64,000 bases of DNA from Sphingobium cloacae (lineage in GTDB: Bacteria > Pseudomonadota > Alphaproteobacteria > Sphingomonadales > Sphingomonadaceae): NCBI RefSeq assembly GCF_002355855.1, contig NZ_AP017655.1, forward strand, positions 310,001 through 374,000, written 5' to 3'. The notes under the pieces are model-generated. The model was given only the letters and a program-made list of their open reading frames with translations, did no database searches and was not told where the DNA came from. Both the position numbers and the translations under genes were made by a program. Below are positions 9,342 through 18,169 of this stretch, piece by piece (the first letter of the stretch is position 1; each line of letters starts with the position of its first letter).

Positions 9342-10201
9342 ACGCCGACCATGCCGCGCCGCATGAGGAACTGGAACTCGACCTGCTGCTGGAGGCGATC
9401 TTCCGCCATTATCACTACGACTTCCGGGGCTATTCGCGCGGATCGTTGCACCGCCGCCTGTCGCGCGCGATGCAGAGCCATGGTTGCGACAGCTTGTCCC
9501 AGCTTCAGCACAGGGTGCTGCGCGATCCGGCGGTGTTCGTGGACCTCATGGGCTTCCTCACCATCCAGGTGAGCGAGATGTTTCGCGACCCTGCTTATTT
9601 CCGCGCCCTGCGCGAACAGGTGATCCCGCACCTGCGGACCTATCCCTCGCTCAAGGTGTGGATCGCCGGTTGCGCCAATGGAGAGGAATTCTATTCCCTC
9701 GCCATCCTGTTCCGCGAGGAGGGACTGGAGGACCGCACCGTCTTCTATTGCACCGACATCAGCCCCGCCGCGCTCGAACGGGCGGAAGCGGGCATCTATG
9801 GCGTCGACCGCATCCCGTCCTTCACCGAAAATCACCGGCTGGCGGGCGGCAGGGCATCCTTGTCCGACTATTATACCGCGGCTTACGGCGCTGCTGTCTT
9901 CGACAAGTCGTTGCGCCGCCGCGCGGTGTTCGCCCAGCATAATCTGGCCAGCGACCAGGTTTTCGGAGAGGTGCATCTGGTGTCCAGCCGCAATGTCCTC
10001 ATCTATTTCGACCGCGCCTTGCAGGACCGTTCCCTTGGACTGTTCGCGGATTCCCTCGTCCGGGGCGGCTTCCTGGGCCTGGGTTCGAAGGAGACGTTGC
10101 GCTTTTCCTGCTATTCCGATGCTTTCGACGATTTCGAGGAAGGTGAAAAAATCTACCGTCGCAATGTCCGCGACCTGAGGGCGCTCGATCATGCAGCCTG
10201 A
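9326..10201 (+). CDS. CheR-type protein glutamate methyltransferase (orphan)
   Basis: 291 residues. N-terminal CheR helical domain (about 18-85), then the SAM-binding domain with WIAGCANGEEFYSLAI (about 111-126) in the place of the usual AGCSTGEEPYS; the ending VSSRNVLIYFD is the typical CheR motif. The usual role is methylation of chemoreceptor glutamates, but no CheB and no chemoreceptor are nearby. It lies between two hybrid kinases and overlaps both (16 and 11 bases), so it more likely acts inside this sensory unit. A second in-frame ATG at 9338 could be the start. Confidence 0.9.
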   Translation: MDAAMNADHAAPHEELELDLLLEAIFRHYHYDFRGYSRGSLHRRLSRAMQSHGCDSLSQLQHRVLRDPAVFVDLMGFLTIQVSEMFRDPAYFRALREQVIPHLRTYPSLKVWIAGCANGEEFYSLAILFREEGLEDRTVFYCTDISPAALERAEAGIYGVDRIPSFTENHRLAGGRASLSDYYTAAYGAAVFDKSLRRRAVFAQHNLASDQVFGEVHLVSSRNVLIYFDRALQDRSLGLFADSLVRGGFLGLGSKETLRFSCYSDAFDDFEEGEKIYRRNVRDLRALDHAA

Positions 10202-11990
10202 ACCCACGAAAATCCTCGCGGTCGACGATGTCGAAGAAAATCTGACCGCGCTCGAGGCGCTGCTGACCGGCGAGGGGGTGAGGCTCATCAAGGCGCGTTC
10301 AGGCGCGCAGGCGCTTGAGCTGCTGCTGGTGGAGGATGTCGCGCTTGCGCTGCTCGACGTGCAGATGCCGGGTATGGACGGCTTCGAACTCGCCGAACTG
10401 ATGCGCGGCACGGAACGGACCCGGCGGGTTCCGATCATCTTCCTCACGGCGGTCGCGACGGATGAGCGGCGGCAATTCCGCGGTTATGAAAGCGGTGCGA
10501 TCGACTATCTCTTCAAGCCGGTCGACCCCCATATCCTGCGGCACAAGGTCGCCCTGTTCGTGGAACTGTTCCAGCAGCGGCAGGAACTGGCGCGCGAACG
10601 CGACCGGCATGCCGCCGCCCTCGCGCGGCTGCATGCGCATGGCGACAATTCCCCGCTGGCGATCGTCGAATTGAATGCCGACCAGCATATCATCGCCTGG
10701 TCCCACGGCGCGGAACGTCTGTTCGGCTGGCGCGGGGCCGAGGTGATGGGGTTCGACCTTGGCGAACTCAAATGGCTGGATGCGGACGAGCGGGGGGAAT
10801 TTGCCGCGGTGATGGATGAAATGATCGCCGGGACGCTGCCACGGGCGACGCGCCCGCTCCGATTCCACACTGTCGAAGGGCTGCCGGTGGAGTGCGAATG
10901 CTATTGCTCCGCGCTGCGCGATGCGGGCGGACGGCTCTTTTCGATCAGTCTTCAGATACTCGACGTCACCGAACGCAAGCGGGCGGAGGAAACCCAGCGG
11001 CTGCTGGTCGGCGAACTCAATCACCGGGTCAAGAACACGCTTGCGTCCGTGCAGGCGATCGCGACCCAGACGCTGCGCCATTCGTCCGGTCCGTCCGATT
11101 TCGCGCCGACCTTCATCGGGCGCATTCACGCGCTGGCCGGCGCTCACTCGCTGCTGAGCGGCGCGACCTGGCAGGCGGCCCGATTGCGCGAGCTGGTGGA
11201 AGGACAGATGTCGATCGGCGCGATCGACGGGGAGCGGTTCGAATTTGAAGGGCCCGATGTCGATCTGGCTCCCGAACCGGCGCTGCATCTCGCGCTCGTC
11301 CTGCATGAGCTTGTGACCAATGCGCATAAATATGGGGCGTTGTCGGTCCCCGGCGGACGGGTTTGTCTCCATTGGCGGCTGACGGGAGACCGGCTGGTGC
11401 TGGAGTGGCAGGAGCGCGGAGGACCGGCCGTCGCGCCGCCGACGCGGCGGGGCTTCGGCACCGCCTTGATCGAGCGCAGCCTGCGGGCGGACGGAGGCAG
11501 CGCAGAGCCTCATTATGCATCGGAAGGCATGGGCTGGACGCTCATTCTTCCTCATGTCTCGGAAGGGCGCGCGGCGGAGCGGCCCGCGCGGCGGAGCCAG
11601 CCCTCGGCCACCGATCCCGCGCAGGGCCTTCCCGACCTGAAGGGACGCCGCCTGCTTCTGATCGAGGACGAACCTTTGATCGCATTCGAACTCGCAGCGA
11701 GCCTGGAAGACGCGGGCGCCGAGGTTGCCGGCTCCGTTTCCACCGTGGAAGATGCCCTTGACAGGATCGGGCGGGGCGGTTTCGACGCGGCCCTTGTGGA
11801 TGGCAATCTTCAGGGGCAGCCCGTGGACCGGATCGCCCACGCATTGACCGCACGGAACTTGCCGTTCCTGTTCGTCAGCGGTTATGGCAGCGAACATCTC
11901 CCGCAGCCTTTCAGCCATGCGACCGTGATCGAAAAACCGTTCAGCAACAAGGAATTGATGAAGGCGATCGCTGAACTGTGGGGAAACTGA
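10191..11990 (+). CDS. REC-PAS-HWE histidine kinase-REC hybrid
   Basis: 599 residues, soluble. N-terminal receiver (about 8-125, ALLDVQMPGMDG), PAS domain (about 150-265), an HWE/HisKA_2-type kinase with GELNHRVKNTLASVQAIA (phospho-His near 278), HATPase with LHELVTNAHKYGAL, and a C-terminal receiver (about 485-598; acceptor in ALVDGNLQG, where Pro is replaced by Gln). HWE kinases in alphaproteobacteria often feed the PhyR general stress response; that link is inference. It overlaps the CheR gene by 11 bases. A receiver at each end suggests it both receives phosphate from the upstream hybrid kinase and self-limits. Confidence 0.9.
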   Translation: MQPEPTKILAVDDVEENLTALEALLTGEGVRLIKARSGAQALELLLVEDVALALLDVQMPGMDGFELAELMRGTERTRRVPIIFLTAVATDERRQFRGYESGAIDYLFKPVDPHILRHKVALFVELFQQRQELARERDRHAAALARLHAHGDNSPLAIVELNADQHIIAWSHGAERLFGWRGAEVMGFDLGELKWLDADERGEFAAVMDEMIAGTLPRATRPLRFHTVEGLPVECECYCSALRDAGGRLFSISLQILDVTERKRAEETQRLLVGELNHRVKNTLASVQAIATQTLRHSSGPSDFAPTFIGRIHALAGAHSLLSGATWQAARLRELVEGQMSIGAIDGERFEFEGPDVDLAPEPALHLALVLHELVTNAHKYGALSVPGGRVCLHWRLTGDRLVLEWQERGGPAVAPPTRRGFGTALIERSLRADGGSAEPHYASEGMGWTLILPHVSEGRAAERPARRSQPSATDPAQGLPDLKGRRLLLIEDEPLIAFELAASLEDAGAEVAGSVSTVEDALDRIGRGGFDAALVDGNLQGQPVDRIAHALTARNLPFLFVSGYGSEHLPQPFSHATVIEKPFSNKELMKAIAELWGN

Positions 11991-12177
11991 CAGGCCCTCG
12001 TCTCGGCGGACCGTGCCGCCCATGCCTTCATGATCCCCATGTCTCCGGCGAGGACGCGGCCAAGGAACATTCGACACCATAAGCCGTTATTTTCCCGGCT
12101 GGCGCGGGGTCAGGCTGTCGCCGACAGGTCGACGTGTTTCAAGCTCCCGCCATGGCAGGTTGATGGGGAGAATTGCG

Positions 12178-14328
12178 ATGCCGAAACCGGAAAATTCACC
12201 AGCGCTTGCGAACTCGCTGCATGACCATGCGCCCGGCGCGGGCAGTCCCGCCTCCGATGCCGTCGTGGGCGCGGGCGGCGAACTGCATCAGAATGTGCCT
12301 GCCGAGGCGGATCATAGTGATGGAACTGCCCACCTGACCGACAATTTCGGTCATCGTATCGCCGACAATCAGAACAGCTTGCGTGCCGGGGAACGTGGCC
12401 CGACGCTGCTGGAAGATTTCGTCCTGCGCGAAAAGATCTTCCATTTCGATCACGAGCGCATCCCGGAGCGGATCGTCCATGCCCGCGGTTCGGGCGCGCA
12501 CGGCGTGTTCGAATGCACAAAGGCTATTCCCGACCTCACCAAGGCGTCGATCTTCCAGAAGAAAGGCAATAGCTGTCCGGTCTTCGTCCGCTTTTCCACC
12601 GTGGCGGGCGGCGCGGGATCGATCGATACCCCGCGTGACGTGCGCGGCTTCGCCGTCAAGCTCTACACCGATACCGGCAATTGGGATCTGGTCGGCAACA
12701 ACATCCCGGTCTTCTTCATCCAGGATGCGATGAAGTTCCCCGACCTCGTGCACAGCGTGAAGATGGAGGCGGATCGCGGTTATCCGCAGGCCGCTTCCGC
12801 ACATGACACTTTCTGGGACTTCATCGGCCTGATGCCGGAAGCGATGCACATGATCATGTGGGCGATGTCGGATCGGGCGATCCCGCGCTCGCTGCGGATG
12901 ATGGAAGGCTTCGGCGTCCACAGCTTTCGCTTCGTCAATGCCAAAGGCGAGGGCCGTTTCGTCAAATTCCACTGGAAGCCGGTGCTGGGCATTGAATCGA
13001 CCTGTTGGGATGAGGCCGTGAAGATCGCCGGGGCCGATCCCGATTTCCATCGCCGCGACCTGTTCGAGGCGATCGATGCGGGCGATTTCCCCCAATGGGA
13101 TCTGGGCGTTCAGGTCTTTGACGAGGCATGGGCCGCGCAACAGCCCTATGACGTGCTCGACGCCACCAAGCTCATCCCGGAAGAGGATATTCCGGTCGAG
13201 GTCATCGGCCGCATGACATTGAACCGGAATGTCGACAATTTCTTCGCGGAGACGGAACAGGCCGCTTTCCTGCCGACCAACATCATCCCCGGCATCGATT
13301 TCACCAACGATCCCTTGTTGCAGGGGCGGCTGTTCTCCTATCTAGACACGCAGAAGTCGCGGCTGGGCACCACCAATTTCCATCAGATTCCGATCAACGC
13401 GCCCAAATGCCCGTTTCATAATTTCCAGCGCGACGGGATGATGCAGACGCTGGTGCCGACCGGGCGCGCCAATTACGAACCGAACAGCCTGGCGGAAGCG
13501 GGGGAGCAGGGCGGGCCGCGCGCCTGTCCGGAAACCGGCTTCACATCCTTCCCGGCCAATGGCGAACGCAACGATCCCGCGCAGAAGCTTCGGGTGCGTG
13601 CCGAATTGTTCGCCGACCATTATAGCCAGGCGCGGCTCTTCTATCGCTCGCAGACGGAGAATGAGCAGGCCCATATCGCTTCGGCCCTCGTTTTCGAATT
13701 GTCGAAGGTGCAACTGGAGCATGTGCGCGTCCGCGTCGTGTCGCGGCTGCGCAATATCGACGAGACGCTGGCGAAACGCGTCGCCGCCGGACTGGCCATC
13801 TCCCTCCCGGAAAAGGCGAAGGCGGCAAAGGCGCCCATCGACATGAAGCCGTCCGACGCCCTGTCGATCCAGAAACAGGCGAATGGCACGCTTAAGGGCC
13901 GCAAGGTCGGCATATTGTTCGCCGAAGGGTCCGACAAGGCCGCGATCGATGCGCTCAAGGGGGGCATCGAGAAAGCGGGCGGCACGGCGTTCCTGGTCGC
14001 GCCCAAGGTGGGCGGCATCGCGGTCAAGGGCGGCACGCTCAAAGCCGATGGTCAGTTGGCCGGATCGCCCTCCGTACTGTTCGACGCCGTCGCTTCGATA
14101 CTGATGCCGGATCAGGCGGAAAAGCTGTCCAAGGAGGGCGCGGCGGTGCAATGGTTCATGGACGCCTATGGCCATTGCAAGACCATCGCCCATTGCAAGG
14201 GCACGCAGCCGCTGCTCGACAAGGCGCATGTCGAGCCCGACGAGGGTGTCGTTCCCATCGAGGATTTCCTGAAAACCGGCGTGAAGCGGCATTGGGCGCG
14301 CGAACCCAGGGTGCGCGATCTGGCCTGA
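12178..14328 (+). CDS. katE: Large-subunit heme catalase (HPII type)
   Basis: 716 residues, the size of clade 2 catalases, which carry a C-terminal flavodoxin-like domain. Visible: the catalytic His region [35 protein letters not shown], the conserved Asn in [12 protein letters not shown], and the proximal heme Tyr in [14 protein letters not shown]. The C-terminal domain begins near residue 575 ([13 protein letters not shown]). It breaks down hydrogen peroxide in the cytoplasm. An ATG at 12160 is in frame, but the ATG at 12178 has GGGGAG at good spacing. It stands alone behind the signalling block, which fits a stress role. Confidence 0.95.
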   Translation: MPKPENSPALANSLHDHAPGAGSPASDAVVGAGGELHQNVPAEADHSDGTAHLTDNFGHRIADNQNSLRAGERGPTLLEDFVLREKIFHFDHERIPERIVHARGSGAHGVFECTKAIPDLTKASIFQKKGNSCPVFVRFSTVAGGAGSIDTPRDVRGFAVKLYTDTGNWDLVGNNIPVFFIQDAMKFPDLVHSVKMEADRGYPQAASAHDTFWDFIGLMPEAMHMIMWAMSDRAIPRSLRMMEGFGVHSFRFVNAKGEGRFVKFHWKPVLGIESTCWDEAVKIAGADPDFHRRDLFEAIDAGDFPQWDLGVQVFDEAWAAQQPYDVLDATKLIPEEDIPVEVIGRMTLNRNVDNFFAETEQAAFLPTNIIPGIDFTNDPLLQGRLFSYLDTQKSRLGTTNFHQIPINAPKCPFHNFQRDGMMQTLVPTGRANYEPNSLAEAGEQGGPRACPETGFTSFPANGERNDPAQKLRVRAELFADHYSQARLFYRSQTENEQAHIASALVFELSKVQLEHVRVRVVSRLRNIDETLAKRVAAGLAISLPEKAKAAKAPIDMKPSDALSIQKQANGTLKGRKVGILFAEGSDKAAIDALKGGIEKAGGTAFLVAPKVGGIAVKGGTLKADGQLAGSPSVLFDAVASILMPDQAEKLSKEGAAVQWFMDAYGHCKTIAHCKGTQPLLDKAHVEPDEGVVPIEDFLKTGVKRHWAREPRVRDLA

Positions 14329-14675
14329 GCGCGGGGCGCGGGCCACATGCGCGGCCCGCGAAAAGCAGGTCACGCGACTGAACAGGTCGCGGAATCCTCG
14401 CCGTCCGCTGGCGACGGACGGCGTCCCCCATCTCTGAATGGTGAGGAGACGCCGCTTTTGGATCGGCGAGGGCAGCCCCGGCGCAGGTGCCCATCAGTGC
14501 AGAAGGTAACATCAGGTTAGAGGCTCCCACTGTCCGTCGCTGGTGGGCATGACACGCGTGGGTCGCGCAAACTGGCCGAAACGGCACAGATGAAGGCCGA
14601 AGATGAAGTGGCGTCTTGCCATCGCGGCACTTAAGCTCGCTGATACACGGCTATGTGATTTGTAGGAGAATATGG
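14329..14675. other. Intergenic region downstream of katE with two GC hairpins
   Basis: No gene seen. CGCGGGCC (14337-14344) pairs with GGCCCGCG (14353-14360), loop 8, just after the catalase stop; no T run follows. A second hairpin pairs GCCGTCCG (14400-14407) with CGGACGGC (14415-14422). The right part should hold the promoter of the SnoaL-like gene and ends in TAGGAGAA before its ATG. Confidence 0.5.
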
Positions 14676-15239
14676 ATGATCGCATCCCTCGTCCGGGCTT
14701 GCAGGCATGCTCTTTCGAATGATTCCGCGATCCCGCAAATCCGCAGGGAGGGGGCGGGGCTGACCCGGTCCGGTTTCCTGCGCGTCGCGGCGGCGGGCGT
14801 CCTGTCCGCCGGCATCGCTGTCGGGGCTGGCCGGGCTTTCGCCGCGGGCTCGTCGGGCATCGCGCCTGTGACGGATCTGGATAAATTCTATGACGCCTGG
14901 CAGGACCGCTTCAATGCCCACGATATCGAGGGCATGGTCGACCTGTATGTGGCCGACGTGACCTACATCAATCCCGAGGGCAAGGAACTGATCGGAAAAA
15001 CCGGCGTGCGCGCCGATTTCGAAGGGTTGTTCGCCATGAAGCCTCAGATCGACCTGCACGACCGCAAGCACATCGTTTATCACGACATCGCGCTGACAAC
15101 GAACCACTGGACGCTCAAGCTCACCGATGCGGCCGGCAAGGCACAGGAACTGACCGGCGGCGGGATCGAGGTCGTTCGCAAGGAAAGCGATGGCGGCTGG
15201 CGTTTCATCATCGACGACGCTTCCCGATCCGCCTCTTGA
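14676..15239 (+). CDS. Exported SnoaL/NTF2-like protein
   Basis: 187 residues. An N-terminal export signal contains a hydrophobic run (FLRVAAAGVLSAGIAVGAG) ending in AFAAG; the preceding part has Arg residues but no clean twin-Arg motif. The mature part is an NTF2-like fold (YDAWQDRFNAHDIEGMVDLYVADVTYINPEG), as in the SgcJ/EcaC or SnoaL-like families, with C-terminal WRFIIDDAS. Such proteins bind small molecules or act as hydrolases or isomerases; the substrate is unknown. The ATG at 14676 follows TAGGAG at 14663-14668. The next gene begins 67 bases downstream. Confidence 0.75.
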   Translation: MIASLVRACRHALSNDSAIPQIRREGAGLTRSGFLRVAAAGVLSAGIAVGAGRAFAAGSSGIAPVTDLDKFYDAWQDRFNAHDIEGMVDLYVADVTYINPEGKELIGKTGVRADFEGLFAMKPQIDLHDRKHIVYHDIALTTNHWTLKLTDAAGKAQELTGGGIEVVRKESDGGWRFIIDDASRSAS

Positions 15240-15306
15240 CGGCGCGGCGATGCGCGGGGGTGGCGATCATGATGGAATCGGCAAACTGATGGCGGGGATA
15301 TCGGCA

Positions 15307-16566
15307 ATGCGGGGGTGGGTGAACATATCGTTGGCGGCGATGCTGGCCGTCGGTCTTGTCGCTTCGGCTCACGGCGCCGAACCCCAGCCGGTCGGCCTTG
15401 AGCCGATGCCGGTGGGGGCCGGCCCTTATCATTTCGATACCGCTGAGCAACATGGCATCCGCGTCGACATATTGGCGCGTGGATTGGCGCACGGCTACAG
15501 TTTCGCTTTCCTGCCGGATGGCGATGCATTGATCGTCGAACGCGGCGTTCGGATACGGCAGCTTCGCGATGCTACGGGGGCAAAACCGGTGTTGGTCGCT
15601 GCGCCGTTGGCGGGAGTGCCCGATTTCAGCGGCACCGCCAACATCCATCCGGACGACGTGCTCGGCATCCAGGATATCGCGATCGATCCCGATTTCGCGA
15701 ACAACCGCCTCCTCTACTACACTTATAATCGCCCTGCCGGCTATGATGCCGGGGCGCGGCGACTCAAAGTCGTTACCGTTCTGGCGCGCGCGACGCTGCG
15801 GGACGGGTGGCTGACGGGGGCGAAGGATCTGCTCACCGGCGAAGCGGCCGTCGGCGTGGGGGGCTCACGCATCCTGTTCGGCAAGGACAATATGCTTTTC
15901 CTGTCCGTCGGCGGTCTGAGCATCGGGGATATCCAGTCGGCTCAACGCACCGACAATATCTATGGCAAGATATTGCGGATTCGTCGTGACGGAACCGTGC
16001 CGGGCGACAACCCCTTTGTGAAGACCAGGGGCGCTCGGCCGGAAATATATACGTTCGGCCATCGCGACCCGCTGGGGCTCGCCTTGGACCCGGCATCGGG
16101 CGACGTGATCGCCTCGGAACACGGGCCGCAGGGCGGCGATGAAGTCAATCGCATCCTGGCGGGGCGGAATTACGGATGGCCTCTCTATAGCTATGGCGTG
16201 GAATATGGCGGTTCGCCATTGCCGACCGTGCCGGTCGGACCCGGCACGGAGCCGCCCGTCATGGTCTGGATGCCCGCGATCGCGCCTTCGGGCATCGCCC
16301 TTTATGACGGCGACAGATTTGCGGCCTGGAAGGGTAATCTGTTCGTCGCCAGTGCCCGTCGGGGCGAAATCGACGGGACGGGCGCGCTGGTTCGCGTCGT
16401 GTTCAACGACAAGTTTCAGGAGATACGGCAGGAATCCTTGCTGGAAAGCCTCCACCAGCGCTTCAAGGACGTGCGTCAGGGGCCTGATGGATTGCTCTAT
16501 GCGCTGACCGACGAGAGCGACAGCGTGCTGCTTCGCATCAGTCCGGCACCGCGCCCGTCGCGCTAG
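15307..16566 (+). CDS. PQQ-dependent sugar dehydrogenase-type beta-propeller protein
   Basis: 419 residues with a signal peptide (WVNISLAAMLAVGLVASAHG). The mature part shows the glucose/sorbosone dehydrogenase pattern: SFAFLPDGDALIVER, GIQDIAIDPDFANNRLLYYTY, FGHRDPLGLALDP, ASEHGPQGGDEVNRI and GRNYGWPLYSYG. It is periplasmic and would oxidise a sugar or alcohol with PQQ; the substrate cannot be read from sequence. The frame is open from 15190, but the ATG at 15307 has GGGGA about 9 bases upstream and gives a normal signal peptide. The following cytochrome b561 could take its electrons, which is inference from neighbourhood. Confidence 0.85.
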   Translation: MRGWVNISLAAMLAVGLVASAHGAEPQPVGLEPMPVGAGPYHFDTAEQHGIRVDILARGLAHGYSFAFLPDGDALIVERGVRIRQLRDATGAKPVLVAAPLAGVPDFSGTANIHPDDVLGIQDIAIDPDFANNRLLYYTYNRPAGYDAGARRLKVVTVLARATLRDGWLTGAKDLLTGEAAVGVGGSRILFGKDNMLFLSVGGLSIGDIQSAQRTDNIYGKILRIRRDGTVPGDNPFVKTRGARPEIYTFGHRDPLGLALDPASGDVIASEHGPQGGDEVNRILAGRNYGWPLYSYGVEYGGSPLPTVPVGPGTEPPVMVWMPAIAPSGIALYDGDRFAAWKGNLFVASARRGEIDGTGALVRVVFNDKFQEIRQESLLESLHQRFKDVRQGPDGLLYALTDESDSVLLRISPAPRPSR

Positions 16567-16758
16567 AGTATTTCCAGTTGGTAGTTTACGGTCCCGGAGA
16601 AGGCATCATCGAAAGGCTTCCAGAACCGTGGGATAGGCGGAACATCCCGTTGCAGGCGGCATGGAATTGACGATGAATATGTCTTTTTCATATATATGAG
16701 CGATATCTTCGGCGAAGGATAGCGCCCGGCGGGGGATCGATAGAAGGGGGACGGCACC

Positions 16759-17334
16759 ATGGCGGATCAGATAAAGAACGGGCGCTGGGTCAAATATCCG
16801 TTGAGCCTGCGGATCCTCCACTGGGTGCGCGCGGTCCTGATCCTGGGGTTGATCTGGTCGGGATGGACCATGACCGGCCTTCCGGAAGATACGCCGATGG
16901 AAAAGTTCTCGTTCTTTTACCATAATCACAAGCAGTTCGGCGTATTGATATGGCTGCTGGCGGTGGTTCATCTCATGATCCGCTGGCGAAACCGCGCCCT
17001 CCTGCCGCAGACGCCCATGGGACTGGCGCCATGGGAAAAACTCCTGTCGCATGTCGTCCATCGGCTGATCATTTTCTTGACCTTGCTCGTGCCGCTGCTT
17101 GGCTATTCGATGTCCAGCAGCTTCACGCAAAGCGATGGCGTTCCTTTCTTCTTCGTCGGTGATCTGCCTGAATTGCTTCCCAAGAATGATGCCGCCTTCG
17201 AGATTTTCGACGCGCTGCATGCCTATGGCGCCTATGCGTTGCTGTTCCTGATCGTCCTGCATGTCGCGGGCACCGTGAAGCATCGTCTGGCCGATAAGGG
17301 CGGCGAAACGGACGTCCTGCCGCGCATGCTTTGA
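16759..17334 (+). CDS. Cytochrome b561-type membrane protein
   Basis: 191 residues with four membrane helices (about 18-38, 58-76, 98-118, 150-170). His residues sit in the places expected for heme b ligands (LHWVRA, HNHKQFG, VVHRLII, LHVAGTVKHR). It belongs to the bacterial cytochrome b561 family, moving electrons from the quinone pool or a periplasmic donor. The ATG at 16759 follows GAAGGGGGA. It lies 192 bases after the sugar dehydrogenase. Confidence 0.85.
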   Translation: MADQIKNGRWVKYPLSLRILHWVRAVLILGLIWSGWTMTGLPEDTPMEKFSFFYHNHKQFGVLIWLLAVVHLMIRWRNRALLPQTPMGLAPWEKLLSHVVHRLIIFLTLLVPLLGYSMSSSFTQSDGVPFFFVGDLPELLPKNDAAFEIFDALHAYGAYALLFLIVLHVAGTVKHRLADKGGETDVLPRML

Positions 17335-17708
17335 TATAGTCTGCCGGACGAAGGTTCTCGGCGGGCCGATCGGCCCGATATCCCAAAGCTGCGATGCGTT
17401 GGCTTCGCGGGCCATGCCGCTTTGCCTGCAATCATTCTCACCGATCGGTGTCGCGCGGTGATGCACCTGCCCAAATCTCCGATCGCGATGGCCGAAAAAA
17501 CATAATTTCGGTCCGGATGGGCAATTCCGTGATTCACACGGATAGCCAATTCTGAACGCGCCGATCACCTGAAGGTGGCGGCTGGCGATAATGCGACACG
17601 CGCCGTCCATAATATCGGCGGGGTGTCGCGTCATGGTCGAAAAAGGCGCCGGAGAGTGCCGAAGCCCGGTTTTCGAGCAGATAAAATAGGGAATGGAGGG
17701 GGAGTTTG
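17335..17708. other. Intergenic region with two perfect palindromes upstream of the TonB receptor unit
   Basis: No gene seen in about 370 bases. It holds CGGGCCGATCGGCCCG (17362-17377), a perfect 16-bp palindrome, and CACCGATCGGTG (17439-17450), a perfect 12-bp one; both share the core CCGATCGG. They could be operators for the small membrane protein and TonB receptor, or the first could aid termination of the b561 gene. Which protein binds is not known. Confidence 0.45.
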
Positions 17709-18053
17709 ATGTCGGTCCGGCCGATCAAGGTCAAGCTGCATCGCTATATCGGCCTTTCCCATCGGACGGCCGGACGGTGGCCATGGCTGCTGCTGCTGAT
17801 CTTCGTCTCGGGCGTCGCGCTGCATCGGGCTGTCCCCTACGCAATCGCCGACTATGGGCATTTCCAGGTGCAACCGCTGCACCCGGCGCTGGCGCAGCCG
17901 CTGACCGACCCGCTCTGGCGGATCGCAATATCGGCAACGGGCATCCTGATCGCCCTCATCTTCGTCACCGGCGTCTCGTTCGTCGGCGCGGGCGCGGGTC
18001 GCCCCAACCATGTGCAGTCAAGAGGGGAAAGGAAGCAGGGCGAGGACGCCTGA
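17709..18053 (+). CDS. Small membrane protein upstream of TonB receptor
   Basis: 114 residues with two hydrophobic helices (about 24-43 and 72-93). The beginning (VKLHRYIGLSHRTAGRW) and second helix (WRIAISATGILIALIFVTGV) resemble the short PepSY-associated membrane proteins that accompany TonB receptors, but I cannot name the family. The ATG at 17709 follows GGAGGGGGAG; a TTG directly before it is also in frame. The receptor starts 117 bases downstream, so co-transcription is likely. Confidence 0.6.
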   Translation: MSVRPIKVKLHRYIGLSHRTAGRWPWLLLLIFVSGVALHRAVPYAIADYGHFQVQPLHPALAQPLTDPLWRIAISATGILIALIFVTGVSFVGAGAGRPNHVQSRGERKQGEDA

Positions 18054-18169
18054 ACGACAGGGGCGACGCCGGAAGAGCGGAGGGCCGCCGCCGGACAGAC
18101 CCGAACCGCGGCATGACCGCGGCAATAACGGAAACAGGACCCTACGGGGCGAAATGAAGGGAGCACTCT

